64,000 nucleotides of DNA from an uncultured Bacteroidota bacterium (lineage in GTDB: Bacteria; Bacteroidota; Bacteroidia; Chitinophagales; Chitinophagaceae), in contig CAIUZK010000188.1 of NCBI GenBank assembly GCA_903903635.1, positions 29,909-93,908 on the forward strand, written 5' to 3'. Position 1 is the stretch's first letter. Each line of letters starts with the position of its first letter. Below are positions 50,973 through 60,462 of the stretch, piece after piece. Position numbers and translations under genes: made by a program. Below the pieces are notes generated by a model. That model had not been told where the DNA came from. It saw nothing but the letters and a program-made list of their open reading frames with translations, and did not search any database.

Positions 50973-53279
50973 TTATTTCGCTACTTCCAGTTTGCTGGTG
51001 TATACTCCTGCATCCGACTTGATGGTGAGGATATACAACCCCGGCTGCAATGAGGTCACATCAAAATGTGCAGTCTTACCACTTTTCACAGTCACATCTG
51101 CTGCAAATACAGTTCTTCCGGCCACATCTGCTATCACCATTTTAGTATTCCCTGCCACCTGACTACCCAAATCTATATTCAGGCTGCCGTTCGTAGGATT
51201 AGGGTAAACCATATAAGCTGCACTCAGCAATTTATTAGTTACACCGGTAGTATTGATAACCGTTACCTGGTAAGTTGTATCTGCAGTGCAACCACCTGCA
51301 CCTGTAAGCGTATAAGTAATGGTTACTGTACCCGAACTCATACCGGTTACCACACCTGTTGTTGCATCCACGGTAGCTACAGTTGGGTTACTGCTGCTCC
51401 ATACACCACCAGGGTTAGGATTGCTCAGCGTAATGGTCAGCGATGAGTCTACCACAGATGGACCGCTTATTGCTGCATTCACAGGGGTTGAATCAATGGT
51501 GATGCTATCTATGCGATAACATGCCGGAGAGATAGCATATAAGATATAGGCTGGTCCTGGCATAAATCCTGCCGTAAAAACACCTGTGCTTGAATCAATT
51601 ATACCTGCAGGTATAGGCCTTACTCTCCACAATCCACCGGTTGTTGTATCCGTATAGGTTGCAGTTGCACCGGTGCATACTACCGATGGGCCTGAGATAA
51701 CGCCAATCGGATTATCAATTACTGTTATCGGGAAGCTCGCAGTATCCGATCCGCAGGCATTGTTCACTATAAAATATATTATAGTAGTACCGGCTGTTAA
51801 AGCAGTTACTCTGCTTGGCGGAGTAATAGTAGCCACCGTAGTGTTGCTGCTCACCCAGATACCTGTTCCTGGAGGTGGGCCACCCAGGTCCCTTACGTTG
51901 GCATTCGATCCTACACAATAGGTAGGAGTACCTGTAATAGTTCCGGTGCGCCCCATACTATCTACTCTGATGTTGTTAGAAACAGCAATTTCAGCCCCAC
52001 CGGCTGACAGTAATTTACACGCTATAATATCGCCGGTTACCATTGCAGCAGGCGTATAGGTATTAACATCAGTGCCTACAAGCGTTCCGTTTTGCAGCCA
52101 CTGATAGTGTGGTGTAGCATCGGCTATTGGCGTAGCTATAAAACTTGTTGCATGACCTATGCAGGCAGTATCACCAACATTAGAGGTAATATGTATACCA
52201 GCTATAGGCGCTCCCACCCTCCTGATCACATTATTTCCTTGTGTGCTGATATAAATATTATGTGCCGCATCTATAGCCAGTCCGTCCGGTGCAGTCATTT
52301 TTGCTGCAGTAGCGGCGCCGCCATCACCGGTATAACCTGCAACGTGGGTTCCTGCAAAAGCCTTAATGGTATCTCCTGTATTCACTATCCTCACAGTATG
52401 GTTAGAATCGCAGATAAAAACATTGCCTGCTGCATCCACCTTTACATCGTTAGGACGGTTCAGTTGGGCATTGGTAGCCAGGCCGCCATCGCCGCTATAA
52501 CCTATCATGCCATTACCCGCTTTGGTACTGATCACACCCGAAGTGTTCACCATTCTCACCACATCATTATGATTGTCGGCTATATACAACTTACCACTGG
52601 AAGTTATCGCAATACCCATCGGCAGATTCAACTGAGCAGCAGTAGCTGGTCCCAGGTCACCGGTATAGCCGGGAGTATTATTTCCCGCAATGGTAGATAT
52701 GATGCCCGAAGTGTTTACTTCCCTGATCACATGGTTACGGGTATCCGATATATATAAATTACCCGCAGCATCCACAGCCACACCAGCAGGAGCCCTTAAC
52801 TGTGCTGCTGTAGCATCGCCACCATCGCCCGAGTAACCTACTGTATTATTTCCTGCCACTGTTGATATGATACCAAAAGTATCCACCTTGCGCACCACAT
52901 TATTCCTGGTATCGGCTATATATATATTACCTATAGCATCGGTAGCCACACCATTTGAGCCTCTCAGTCGTGCCGCGCTGGCTGGTCCGCCATCACCTGC
53001 ATAACCGCCTGTGCCTGTACCGGCAAATGTGGTAATGATACCAGCAATATTCACCTTTCTTACCACATTGTTGCGGCTATCCGAAAAGTAAACCCCCGAT
53101 GCATTGGTAACAATACCCGATGGACCCGATAGGCGTGCAATTGTCGAAATGCTGTCGTCACCGCTATATCCTGTCGTACCGCCTATACCTGCAAAGGTGT
53201 AAATATTCTGGGCTTCAGTCCGCACCGTTACAAGTGCGCTCAATGCCACCATTGAAAAAAGTAAAACCTTTCTTTTCAT
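50973..53279 (-). CDS. NHL- and Ig-repeat secreted protein with T9SS signal (768 aa)
   Basis: The signal peptide MKRKVLLFSMVALSALVTVR leads into about 6-7 NHL repeats (about 30-355) with SGDGGxATAAQLxxPxGVAVDAAGNLYISDTRNHVIR. An Ig-like segment (TSNVGDTACIGHATSFIAT) and three to four bacterial Ig-like domains (GTPTYCVGSNANVRDLGGPP and related) follow, then a T9SS type A signal (YMVYPNPTNGSLNIDLGSQV). It combines the propeller of the 41680 protein with the Ig-like repeats of the 19-28 kb cluster. Surface-exposed through T9SS; function unknown but probably adhesion or binding. Confidence 0.88.
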   Translation of the reverse strand: MKRKVLLFSMVALSALVTVRTEAQNIYTFAGIGGTTGYSGDDSISTIARLSGPSGIVTNASGVYFSDSRNNVVRKVNIAGIITTFAGTGTGGYAGDGGPASAARLRGSNGVATDAIGNIYIADTRNNVVRKVDTFGIISTVAGNNTVGYSGDGGDATAAQLRAPAGVAVDAAGNLYISDTRNHVIREVNTSGIISTIAGNNTPGYTGDLGPATAAQLNLPMGIAITSSGKLYIADNHNDVVRMVNTSGVISTKAGNGMIGYSGDGGLATNAQLNRPNDVKVDAAGNVFICDSNHTVRIVNTGDTIKAFAGTHVAGYTGDGGAATAAKMTAPDGLAIDAAHNIYISTQGNNVIRRVGAPIAGIHITSNVGDTACIGHATSFIATPIADATPHYQWLQNGTLVGTDVNTYTPAAMVTGDIIACKLLSAGGAEIAVSNNIRVDSMGRTGTITGTPTYCVGSNANVRDLGGPPPGTGIWVSSNTTVATITPPSRVTALTAGTTIIYFIVNNACGSDTASFPITVIDNPIGVISGPSVVCTGATATYTDTTTGGLWRVRPIPAGIIDSSTGVFTAGFMPGPAYILYAISPACYRIDSITIDSTPVNAAISGPSVVDSSLTITLSNPNPGGVWSSSNPTVATVDATTGVVTGMSSGTVTITYTLTGAGGCTADTTYQVTVINTTGVTNKLLSAAYMVYPNPTNGSLNIDLGSQVAGNTKMVIADVAGRTVFAADVTVKSGKTAHFDVTSLQPGLYILTIKSDAGVYTSKLEVAK

Positions 53280-53595
53280 ACTTATTACTAATTGTATTGT
53301 TATTTAGACGGCAATTTACCCGATTTCCTTCGATTTAGATCTGACCAGGTCAGGTATTTCTAATACAATAATTAAAAACACCTTATTGCTCAAACACTAA
53401 CCTGATTTTATCATTGCCATGTTAGACTTAAAAAATCCAATCAGGTTAAATCCCCCACCAAAATATTTTAGTCTTTTCCTCTGCCCTGATTCAATTATCT
53501 CGTGTACCCCAATTGTTAAATATTCATGCCAACTATTAGCTATACATTAAATTGAACAGGAAGTTATTACTTTTGACCTCAATAATTTAGCCCGC
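53280..53595. other. Divergent intergenic region between the NHL gene and lepB
   Basis: The 316-nt stretch is AT-rich and contains the TACTTTTG -7 element for lepB at 53568-53575. I see no other feature with support. Confidence 0.4.
53568..53575 (+). promoter_or_regulatory. Putative -7 element (TACTTTTG) of lepB
   Basis: TACTTTTG matches TAnnTTTG and lies 20 nt before the ATG at 53596. No clear -33 box at the expected distance. Confidence 0.5.
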
Positions 53596-54807
53596 ATGGC
53601 AATCTGGAAAAAAGAAGAAACTGTAGATAGCGCTACAACCACTACCGAAAAACCAAAGAAAAAGAGAAAGCCCGTTTGGCGCGAGTGGGTCGATGCCGCT
53701 TTGTTTGCCATCGTGGCCGCCACACTTATCCGCACATTTTTGTTCGAGGCATACACTATTCCAACCGGATCAATGGAAGGAACCATGCTCGTCAACGATT
53801 ACCTGTTTGTAAGCAAGTTATCATTTGGTCCACGCATACCTATGACACCTTTGGCTGTTCCGCTGGTACATAATACATTACCCTTTGTCGGTGGCAAATC
53901 ATATTCCGAATCTGTTCAATGGAAATATCACCGCATTCCTGGTTTCGGACATATTGAGCGCAACGATGTGGTGGTGTTCAACTACCCCTGTGGTGATACT
54001 GTTATGGCAGAGCAACCCGAGGCCGATTTCTACCAGGCCTGCCGTGTTGGTGGCCGCGATAATATTCTCACCAAGTATACCATTATTACCCGCCCGGTCG
54101 ATAAAAAAGAAAATTACATCAAGCGATGTATTGGCCTGCCGGGCGATGTGCTCGAGATCAAAAATGCCAGGGTATACATCAATGGCACACCCAATGTGCT
54201 CTACCCGCACTCAAAACTCAACTACCTCGTGCACACCAATGGCAAGATGCCCGTAGTAGAAGATAATATTGAAATGACTTACCTCATCGGCAACGGACAA
54301 TACATCTACAACCTCGCCAACGATCAGGTGGAAATGATGAAGAAAGCCGGGAATGTTACATCTGTAGCGCCATTCATCAGCTTCCCTGCTGGTGTTGCCC
54401 CTCCCGATCCGGGCGAATGGGTTTTCCCGCTCGATACCGCCAACTTCAAATGGAACCGCGACAATTTTGGCCCGATGACCATACCTAAGGAAGGCGTAAC
54501 AGTTGAGATCAACCCAAAGAATATCGCACTTTACCGCCGTATCATCCGTAATTACGAAGGCAATGCTCTTGAAGAAAAGGGTGGCAAGATCATTATCAAT
54601 GGTAAAGAAGCGACTAATTATACCTTCAAAATGGATTATTACTGGATGATGGGCGACAACCGTCACAACTCCCTCGACTCCCGCTACTGGGGCTTCGTAC
54701 CCATAGATCACGTGGTTGGCAAGGCCTGGTTCGTTTGGCTCAGCTATGGCGAGGGCGGCATCCGCTGGAAACGCCTCTTCCACGGTATACACTCATTAGA
54801 ACAATAG
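53596..54807 (+). CDS. lepB: Signal peptidase I
   Basis: 403 residues with one N-terminal TM helix (about 33-50). The catalytic Ser59 lies in IPTGSMEGTMLVNDYL and the general-base Lys176 in ENYIKRCIGLPGDVLEI; box E is MMGDNRHNSLDSRYWGFVP. Large inserts between boxes C, D and E make it longer than E. coli LepB, as usual for Bacteroidota. It removes signal peptides from Sec-exported proteins at the outer face of the inner membrane and so serves the many exported proteins of this window. Confidence 0.96.
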   Translation: MAIWKKEETVDSATTTTEKPKKKRKPVWREWVDAALFAIVAATLIRTFLFEAYTIPTGSMEGTMLVNDYLFVSKLSFGPRIPMTPLAVPLVHNTLPFVGGKSYSESVQWKYHRIPGFGHIERNDVVVFNYPCGDTVMAEQPEADFYQACRVGGRDNILTKYTIITRPVDKKENYIKRCIGLPGDVLEIKNARVYINGTPNVLYPHSKLNYLVHTNGKMPVVEDNIEMTYLIGNGQYIYNLANDQVEMMKKAGNVTSVAPFISFPAGVAPPDPGEWVFPLDTANFKWNRDNFGPMTIPKEGVTVEINPKNIALYRRIIRNYEGNALEEKGGKIIINGKEATNYTFKMDYYWMMGDNRHNSLDSRYWGFVPIDHVVGKAWFVWLSYGEGGIRWKRLFHGIHSLEQ

Positions 54808-54829
54808 AAATTGCAATAATCCTTTTCCA

Positions 54830-54870
54830 AAAAAATCCTGGCAAAACTTGCGTTTTGCCAGGATTTTTTC
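54830..54870 (+). terminator. Strong terminator after lepB
   Basis: A perfect 18-bp stem (54830-54847 with 54852-54869) with a TTGC loop and a run of T residues on each strand, so it can also act for the convergent gene at 54966. Confidence 0.92.
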
Positions 54871-54965
54871 TTTTTCGGTCAGCTATACTATTCTCTTAAT
54901 GCTCTTTCGTGCTGCTGTTGCTATATGCAATGTCGCATTATCGTATACTTATCAATGATCTCGTT

Positions 54966-55784
54966 TTACTTGCTGATTACCTTCATCGGATCATACCCCA
55001 GATCCTTTACCAACTCATCATGAGTTACCATTCTTTCTTGCAATTTCGACTTTACTTCGGTTGGCTCATTGGGCATCCAATAACACTCTGTTACATTTTT
55101 ATGGGTCTTGTTATTCCTATAGGTCATTATTTTATAATAATGAGACGGAACTGTGGCGGTTATCCCTTTATAGGTATAGGTTTTCTGTGAACCAAAAGTG
55201 CCGCACCATATCTTTACACTGTCGGTAATAGCCTCTTTTTTAAAACCTGTAAGTTGCCTGCAACGTTCTTCAGTTGCTATTTCCGTACCTACATTCTGAC
55301 CCTGGAACTCCAAACCCGCGTTGAATGTATACGTATTCGAAAATATGGCTCCATCTGGTGTATATGCCAGAAGTATCCATGCCTCGCAATGGCCTTTTAC
55401 CAGCAATTCAGCAGGTTTCAACCCTTTATTCTGATCTCTGGCTTCTCTATACAAACCACTTTCATCAGGTTGACCATAAACTGAATTCCATTTTGCCAGC
55501 ACTTTATTTCTGCTGAGCGTAGTATCCTGTTCCTGCATTAATCTGTGCTCTTTTGTATACACATAGTAAGTAACCAGCGGCATATGCTTTTCTGTATCTG
55601 CCACAGATTTAAAGTAAGGGTTCACCCATAGTTTGCAGGCATCGCAGAAGGCAGACTTCTTTGTCGGGTATTTTCTATAGAGTTTTTTTACATAATCCGA
55701 ATTAATAGTCTGAGCATGAATTGATGCACCACCCATGATTAATACCACAACCATTATCATGGTTTGCTTTATACAAGATTTCAT
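54966..55784 (-). CDS. Secreted NUC-like protein with a degenerate catalytic motif (272 aa)
   Basis: Signal peptide MKSCIKQTMIMVVVLIMGGA. The central part has the DNA/RNA non-specific endonuclease (NUC) order: VKGHCEAWILLAY where active enzymes have DRGH, then NTYTFNAGLEFQGQNVGTEI (position of the metal-binding Asn), then VKIWCGTFG and ATVPSHYYKIM near the end. The His of DRGH is kept but Asp and Arg are replaced by Val and Lys. Six cysteines suggest disulfides. It may be an inactive relative or have changed specificity; assignment to the fold is by pattern only. Confidence 0.55.
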   Translation of the reverse strand: MKSCIKQTMIMVVVLIMGGASIHAQTINSDYVKKLYRKYPTKKSAFCDACKLWVNPYFKSVADTEKHMPLVTYYVYTKEHRLMQEQDTTLSRNKVLAKWNSVYGQPDESGLYREARDQNKGLKPAELLVKGHCEAWILLAYTPDGAIFSNTYTFNAGLEFQGQNVGTEIATEERCRQLTGFKKEAITDSVKIWCGTFGSQKTYTYKGITATVPSHYYKIMTYRNNKTHKNVTECYWMPNEPTEVKSKLQERMVTHDELVKDLGYDPMKVISK

Positions 55785-56006
55785 ATACTTTTTGTTTGGT
55801 TAGACATAAAGATATATAAAACTATTTATTTTCAATTATATGCTCTTTGGCATATTATAAACCATTGTTGCCTGCCACATCAACAAACTCGGGTCCCTTT
55901 TTAATCTCGTATTTAAAACACCAATCTATCCTGCTACATTACCCTCTAAAGGTGTCGCTGATGGGAGGCTGAACTATTTAGTCATTTATTACTACCTATC
56001 TGCTTA
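55785..56006. other. Intergenic region left of the palindromic element
   Basis: No gene or clear promoter is visible. It contains the upstream region of the 54966 gene and ends at the TTA that flanks the mobile element. Confidence 0.3.
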
Positions 56007-56163
56007 GTGACGTTGATTAAATAAAGTACACCATATTGCGAAGTTATATTTCTTTTATACGAGGCGTAAAATCTGCGAATAGTGCGCTATTTAAAGACTT
56101 TCACAACGAAGTAGAAAGGAAAAAGAACGAGTAAGATGGTGTACTTTATTTAATCATCGTCAC
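56007..56163. mobile_element. 157-bp palindromic MITE-like element, copy 1
   Basis: The ends 56007-56034 and 56136-56163 are inverted repeats matching at 27 of 28 bases. The rest of the element is imperfectly palindromic, with an apex AATAG-tgcg-CTATT (56078-56091) at the exact centre. TTA lies directly outside both ends (56004-56006 and 56164-56166), as a target duplication would. No ORF is present. A related element of nearly identical length lies at 61221-61378. Confidence 0.8.
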
Positions 56164-56213
56164 TTACCTGATTTCTTTCCGGAAACAAAAAAAGCCTATC
56201 TTTCTACCTGCTT

Positions 56214-56615
56214 ATGGATAAACTAAGACTTGATAAATATCTCTGGGCCATACGTATATTTAAAACCCGCACCCAGGCAGCAGTGGCCATCGATGATGGC
56301 AAGGTAAAGTGGAATACCGCCAATGTGAAACCCTCACGCATAGTATGTATAGGAGACCGCTACAGTATAAAAACCCCGGCCCGCCGCTGGACCATTGAGG
56401 TCACCGGCCTGCTTCACAACAGGGTAGCCTTTGAAGAAGCCATAAAAAACTATATCGATATTACTTCAGATGAGGATAAGGAGCTGAACCAGCATACCGG
56501 CACCAGCTTCTATACAGGTAAGCGTCAGAGCAAAACGGGCCACCCCACTAAAAAACAACGCCGGGACCTGGAGGATTTTTTTGGTGAAGGCCCTGAAATC
56601 GATGGAGCTGATTGA
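56214..56615 (+). CDS. hslR: S4-domain RNA-binding protein (Hsp15/HslR-like)
   Basis: 133 residues. The S4 domain (about 4-60) reads RLDKYLWAIRIFKTRTQAAV and GKVKWNTANVKPSRIVCIGD, and the rest has a charged linker and a basic, Gly/Lys-rich end (TGKRQSKTGHPTKKQRRDLE). Hsp15 binds 50S subunits carrying nascent chains that were released from stalled ribosomes and helps to recycle them. It has its own start 51 nt after the mobile element. Confidence 0.9.
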   Translation: MDKLRLDKYLWAIRIFKTRTQAAVAIDDGKVKWNTANVKPSRIVCIGDRYSIKTPARRWTIEVTGLLHNRVAFEEAIKNYIDITSDEDKELNQHTGTSFYTGKRQSKTGHPTKKQRRDLEDFFGEGPEIDGAD

Positions 56616-56688
56616 AAAGAAAAAGCCCCAACCATAAGGTCAGGGCTGATTATGTTCCAATTGTAAAAATTATTGATGACTGGTGTGA

Positions 56689-57891
56689 TTAATAAATATT
56701 CACATAATTTCCCGCCAGTGTCATAGTCCAGTTCAGACCATTATCGGTGCTGGTGTATATACCCTTGTTGGTTGCAAGAAATATGAACTTCTTCACCGAA
56801 CCATCCTTGTAGTAGTTCTGTTTAAAAGCAATATTGCGCACTATCAGGTCGGTAGCTAATCCATTATTGCATTGCTGCCATGCATTGGTATTGGTATTCA
56901 GTACCCAAAGACCATAACGGTAGGTACCAATAAGGCAGGTTTCCTCAAACGGAGAATTAATGCACAGCATTGATGTTTTGGGCAGGCCTGCATAAGCAAC
57001 CCAGTTGCGGCCGGTATCATCGCTGTAATATGCGCCAACATCATTACACGCCATCATTTCAATAGCTATCAATCGATTGTTATAATGACCATATGAATAA
57101 CGTGATGATGATTCAGGCGGGGAGGCTACTAGGTCACGATGAGGCAATCGACTACCAAAGTAGTAAGGACGCCCTGTACCAATAAGCGAATACAATATAG
57201 TATCAGCATTGGGATTCGATGTGGTTTCTTTCCAGAGAATATCCTGTGTTTTATAAAAATTTCTGTTATGCCATGAATCATACCCGCAAAGCACCCCATT
57301 CTTAAGCAGGGTCAGCGAATTGATGGTGATCAACAAACTTGAGTCTGTACCATTAATACCATAACCTCCGCAATTTCCATCTGTATCAGGACGCCCTTCT
57401 GTATACCATGATCCTTGTATCCCCTGCTGCAGGCTGTAGCGCAGTCCCAGGTAATTACCTTGCCAATCTTCGGTAGTTGCTGTATATATTCTGTTCCAGG
57501 ATGGTATTTCTAACATCATACTCTGGCTCAGTTCTAAAGGATAATTACTACAGGCAACCCCCGGAAATCTTGCAAAAGAATCAAAAGTATGATTGAAGTT
57601 AACACCCTCATTTGAGCTGATGTACAGATTGTTTTTCCCGAACAGGAGATTTTCACCAGCAACACATATGGCCTTTGATGGATAACCATCAGCCTTAAAT
57701 ATGGTTTTCCTGATTGTCTTGCCATCATTGCTGCTGTATAAAGCGCCTGCAGTATCAGAAAAATACAAGCTGAATGGCGTTTCCACCACCTGGTTGTTGC
57801 TTATTCCGGATACCTTTTTAGTACAACTGTAAAGTCCTGCGGTTATTAAAATCAATAGAGCTGTAGCGAGATATATGGGTGATTTGCGCAT
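56689..57891 (-). CDS. BNR/sortilin-like lipoprotein (400 aa)
   Basis: The lipoprotein signal MRKSPIYLATALLILITAGL leads to the lipobox LYSC (Cys about residue 23). The mature protein has several BNR-type Asp-box repeats (YSSNDGKTIRKT, YISSNEGVNFNHT, YYSDDTGRNWVAY, YTSTDNGLNWTMT), one per blade of a beta-propeller. Such propellers occur in sialidase-like or surface-binding proteins; without the catalytic residues of a sialidase no enzyme role is claimed. Confidence 0.75.
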   Translation of the reverse strand: MRKSPIYLATALLILITAGLYSCTKKVSGISNNQVVETPFSLYFSDTAGALYSSNDGKTIRKTIFKADGYPSKAICVAGENLLFGKNNLYISSNEGVNFNHTFDSFARFPGVACSNYPLELSQSMMLEIPSWNRIYTATTEDWQGNYLGLRYSLQQGIQGSWYTEGRPDTDGNCGGYGINGTDSSLLITINSLTLLKNGVLCGYDSWHNRNFYKTQDILWKETTSNPNADTILYSLIGTGRPYYFGSRLPHRDLVASPPESSSRYSYGHYNNRLIAIEMMACNDVGAYYSDDTGRNWVAYAGLPKTSMLCINSPFEETCLIGTYRYGLWVLNTNTNAWQQCNNGLATDLIVRNIAFKQNYYKDGSVKKFIFLATNKGIYTSTDNGLNWTMTLAGNYVNIY

Positions 57892-58001
57892 CGTATTTTT
57901 TTTACCAGAATAAAAAATGCAATAATAAATTAATTATGTTTTACAAATTTAATAAGAATTTTCTTATTTTTTTACCTAAAATTCCAATATTCAGAATACG
58001 C

Positions 58002-59678
58002 CTAATTAGTCGCTCCTTTTACTTTTTCAGCCTCACTCATCTTCATGCCATAATCCATCAGATTGATAATACTATTCTCTTCGGTATTAATGAAATTAAT
58101 GTCTAAATGATAGCTGAAGGCATCCTGCACAAATGCACCACCTGTAAAAGAGATATTATTGAGCAGTTTCCTGCTCTCCATGATCATCGTGGAATCATTT
58201 GAAGAATGGCTGATAGCCGGGTCAATGTTTTTAAATAACTGCTGCACATCGAGGAAAAAAGCGGTGGGATGACCATAAACCTGACTTGCAGCGGCTTCCG
58301 GCATTTTTGTAGCCTTCAGGCTGCCGTCAAGAAAGCCGGTTGTATTACCCCGTTTATTGGAGGCAACAGCATACTGATCATTGATCAGGATATAAACTGA
58401 ATCTTTTTCTCCTATTGGTATTGCGAAACCGTTGGGTGTAGCCGGCAATCCAAGATCTTTGGCCAGTTTTACCAGCTTCTGAAAATTATCCTTGTTCTTC
58501 AACTTAAGAGCATAAGTTATGCTTACCGATGGCTTCTGATTTTCATGTATTACTGTTTGCCCCATGAAATTATCGGCAACCTTTTCGTTATGCAAACTGA
58601 AATCATTCATAGTAATGGCCATATCACCGGTAAAGGCATCAAGTACATTGTCTACTGTAAGCCCTTGCGATGCAAGCCCAATATTTGCAGTTCCCAGCAA
58701 GTTCATTTTATTGAGCATATCCTTAACTGCCTTAGGTGCAATATGCATACTCATGAGCATATCCAGATTTTGATTGGGTAGCCTGTCCAGCATATCCTTA
58801 TCGGCATTGGTAGCGCCCATCTCCATTCCTATATCCTTGAGGCCGGGTACATAATAATGCATATCCCCGGTAATCTTACCTTTTACAAAATCAAATCCGA
58901 CAGTAAAGGCAGCATCCTTCCATACTTCATTGGTCAGCGACAGGCCTATTTTTTCAGCCATGTCGCCGTTCATTTTCATCATCATCTGCTCATAGTTGAG
59001 CATAAAAGTGATGTCATGCCCCTGTAACTCCAGATCTGTAAAATGCTTGTTGCCCTTGATTGAATTTTCTTCACCTACTTTAAAGGCGCCTTCCATTTCA
59101 GCCGATATGGCCTTCAGATCGGTAGAAGTACTACCCGCATTAGATGTTTTTCCACCCATGAGTACATCGGCATTATCGTCCGAAGTAGACATGACATTCA
59201 TAACAATCATTACATTCTTATTCCAGCCCACATACATATCAAGGCCAAGACTGGCTTCTTTATGGTCGCCATGCTGTGTAATGGTCGCATTCGGAATTAT
59301 CTGCTTAATATAGGCCTCCCACTGTCCTGCATCCGAAAGCGGCACAAGACCGGTTATCCGGTTGCCACCTTTGAACCGGGCATCAGATTTTACATAAATA
59401 AACAGCGTGTTTGCAAAGTCTATACCGGCTTTCTCAATACCATTCATCGCATCCTTGGTGTTTTTTTCCTTGATGCGGTTCTGCATTTCCTTAAAAAGCT
59501 TGCTACCTGTTATTACATTCCAGGCTATTTTCTTTCCAAACGACTTCAGATTTATACCTGCAGTAGCCACAGCATCTTTCGGAATATATTTTGCATGCTC
59601 AGGGATGGGTGTACTACACGCTCCCAGAAAAGCCATGGCTGCTATAAATACTATGATGCGATGCGGATGCCGGTACAT
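58002..59678 (-). CDS. DUF4836 family lipoprotein (558 aa)
   Basis: A lipoprotein signal with ACSTPIPEHAKYIPKDAVAT after GAC (Cys about residue 21) marks an envelope protein. The layout, with HAKYIPKDAVATAGINLKSF near the start and repeated strands and helices, is that of DUF4836, a large lipoprotein family of Bacteroidota with no known function. Length is in the family range. It lies 12 nt after the frameshifted DUF3127 gene on the same strand. Confidence 0.88.
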   Translation of the reverse strand: MYRHPHRIIVFIAAMAFLGACSTPIPEHAKYIPKDAVATAGINLKSFGKKIAWNVITGSKLFKEMQNRIKEKNTKDAMNGIEKAGIDFANTLFIYVKSDARFKGGNRITGLVPLSDAGQWEAYIKQIIPNATITQHGDHKEASLGLDMYVGWNKNVMIVMNVMSTSDDNADVLMGGKTSNAGSTSTDLKAISAEMEGAFKVGEENSIKGNKHFTDLELQGHDITFMLNYEQMMMKMNGDMAEKIGLSLTNEVWKDAAFTVGFDFVKGKITGDMHYYVPGLKDIGMEMGATNADKDMLDRLPNQNLDMLMSMHIAPKAVKDMLNKMNLLGTANIGLASQGLTVDNVLDAFTGDMAITMNDFSLHNEKVADNFMGQTVIHENQKPSVSITYALKLKNKDNFQKLVKLAKDLGLPATPNGFAIPIGEKDSVYILINDQYAVASNKRGNTTGFLDGSLKATKMPEAAASQVYGHPTAFFLDVQQLFKNIDPAISHSSNDSTMIMESRKLLNNISFTGGAFVQDAFSYHLDINFINTEENSIINLMDYGMKMSEAEKVKGATN

Positions 59679-59690
59679 AAAAACCAGGTT

Positions 59691-60121
59691 TTAGAATGGG
59701 AGATCGTCTATCGTTTCAGGAGAAGGATTGAAGTTTGGTGCGCTGTTATAATTATTTCCGCCGTTGCTGCTGCCTGCATTGTTATATGCCGGAGCCTGCT
59801 GTTGATTGCTGGTATTGCCTGCAGGTGCTGCGCCAGGACTTTCCACACGCCATGCATCCAGGTTAGTAATATAATTCACCTTGCCGTCACGCTCCCATTT
59901 ATTGCCCTTGATGTTGAAGCTTACCCTTACCTGCTCACCTTCTTTAAAACGATCAATAATATCGCATTTGTTTTGTACTAATTGCATTTTTGCAAAGTTG
60001 GTGTAGATATTCCATTGATTTCTTCTGCCAGTTCAAGCACAAATTCGCGCTTCTTAAATTTCTCACTTACCTGCTGTGTGTCATATTTTACCAGTAGTTT
60101 GCCGGTTACTTCTAAGCTCAT
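59691..60121 (-). pseudogene. DUF3127 gene with a single-base frameshift near its start
   Basis: From the ATG at 60121 the minus strand reads MSLEVTGKLLVKYDTQQVSE, KFKKREFVLELAEEING and then shifts. The correct continuation (IYTNFAKMQLVQNKCDIIDR, VRVSFNIKGNKWERDGKVNY, ITNLDAWRVE) lies in a neighbouring frame, ending at 59691. One base is missing near 60010-60013, in a GGAA tract where the family should have Asn. Together the two frames give a normal DUF3127 protein of about 143 residues. The C-terminal frame alone (59987-59691) would start in the middle of the domain. Either the gene is newly inactivated or the assembly has an error. Confidence 0.85.
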
Positions 60122-60186
60122 ATACGTATATTTTTATAATAAAACAATAAATACAAAGATACTATTATCGGAGATGGCAAAATAAT

Positions 60187-60214
60187 AAAAAAAGTGCTTA
60201 AAAAAGCACTTTTT
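60187..60214 (-). terminator. Terminator after tRNA-His
   Basis: AAAAAGTGCTT and AAGCACTTTTT form a perfect stem around AAAA. On the minus strand it is followed by a long T run. Confidence 0.75.
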
Positions 60215-60231
60215 AAAAAGTTATTTTGGGG

Positions 60232-60306
60232 GGAGACTGATGGGGTTCGAACCCACGACCCTCAGAACCACAATCTGATGCTCTAACCAGCTGAGCTACA
60301 ATCTCC
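60232..60306 (-). tRNA. tRNA-His (anticodon GTG)
   Basis: The reverse complement folds as a cloverleaf with acceptor stem GAGATTG/CAGTCTC. The extra G at position -1 opposite C73 is the mark of histidine tRNA. The D arm begins TAGCTCAGCTGG. The anticodon arm is CAGA-TTGTGGT-TCTG, so the anticodon is GTG. The T arm contains GGTTCGAACCC. The CCA end is not encoded. Confidence 0.95.
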
Positions 60307-60462
60307 GTATTTACTAAGGGAGTGCAAAGATAATGTAAAATATCAAAAATCCCAAACTAAACCATATAAGATTACGGATAAAAACGGGGCATTTTCATGT
60401 GTAACATAACAGGAAACCTGGAATGCTAAAACATTTCTGTAACATAAAATGCAATTTTTAAC

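Noticed and set aside
56007..56163. Reading the palindromic element as a simple transcription terminator for the convergent genes
   Set aside because: A terminator would not need 157 bp, exact terminal repeats and TTA duplications, and a related copy of the same length lies elsewhere. Mobile-element origin explains more.
59262..59981. 239-codon plus-strand ORF antisense to the DUF4836 and DUF3127 genes
   Set aside because: Both minus-strand genes have family-level support. The antisense frame is an artefact of codon usage.
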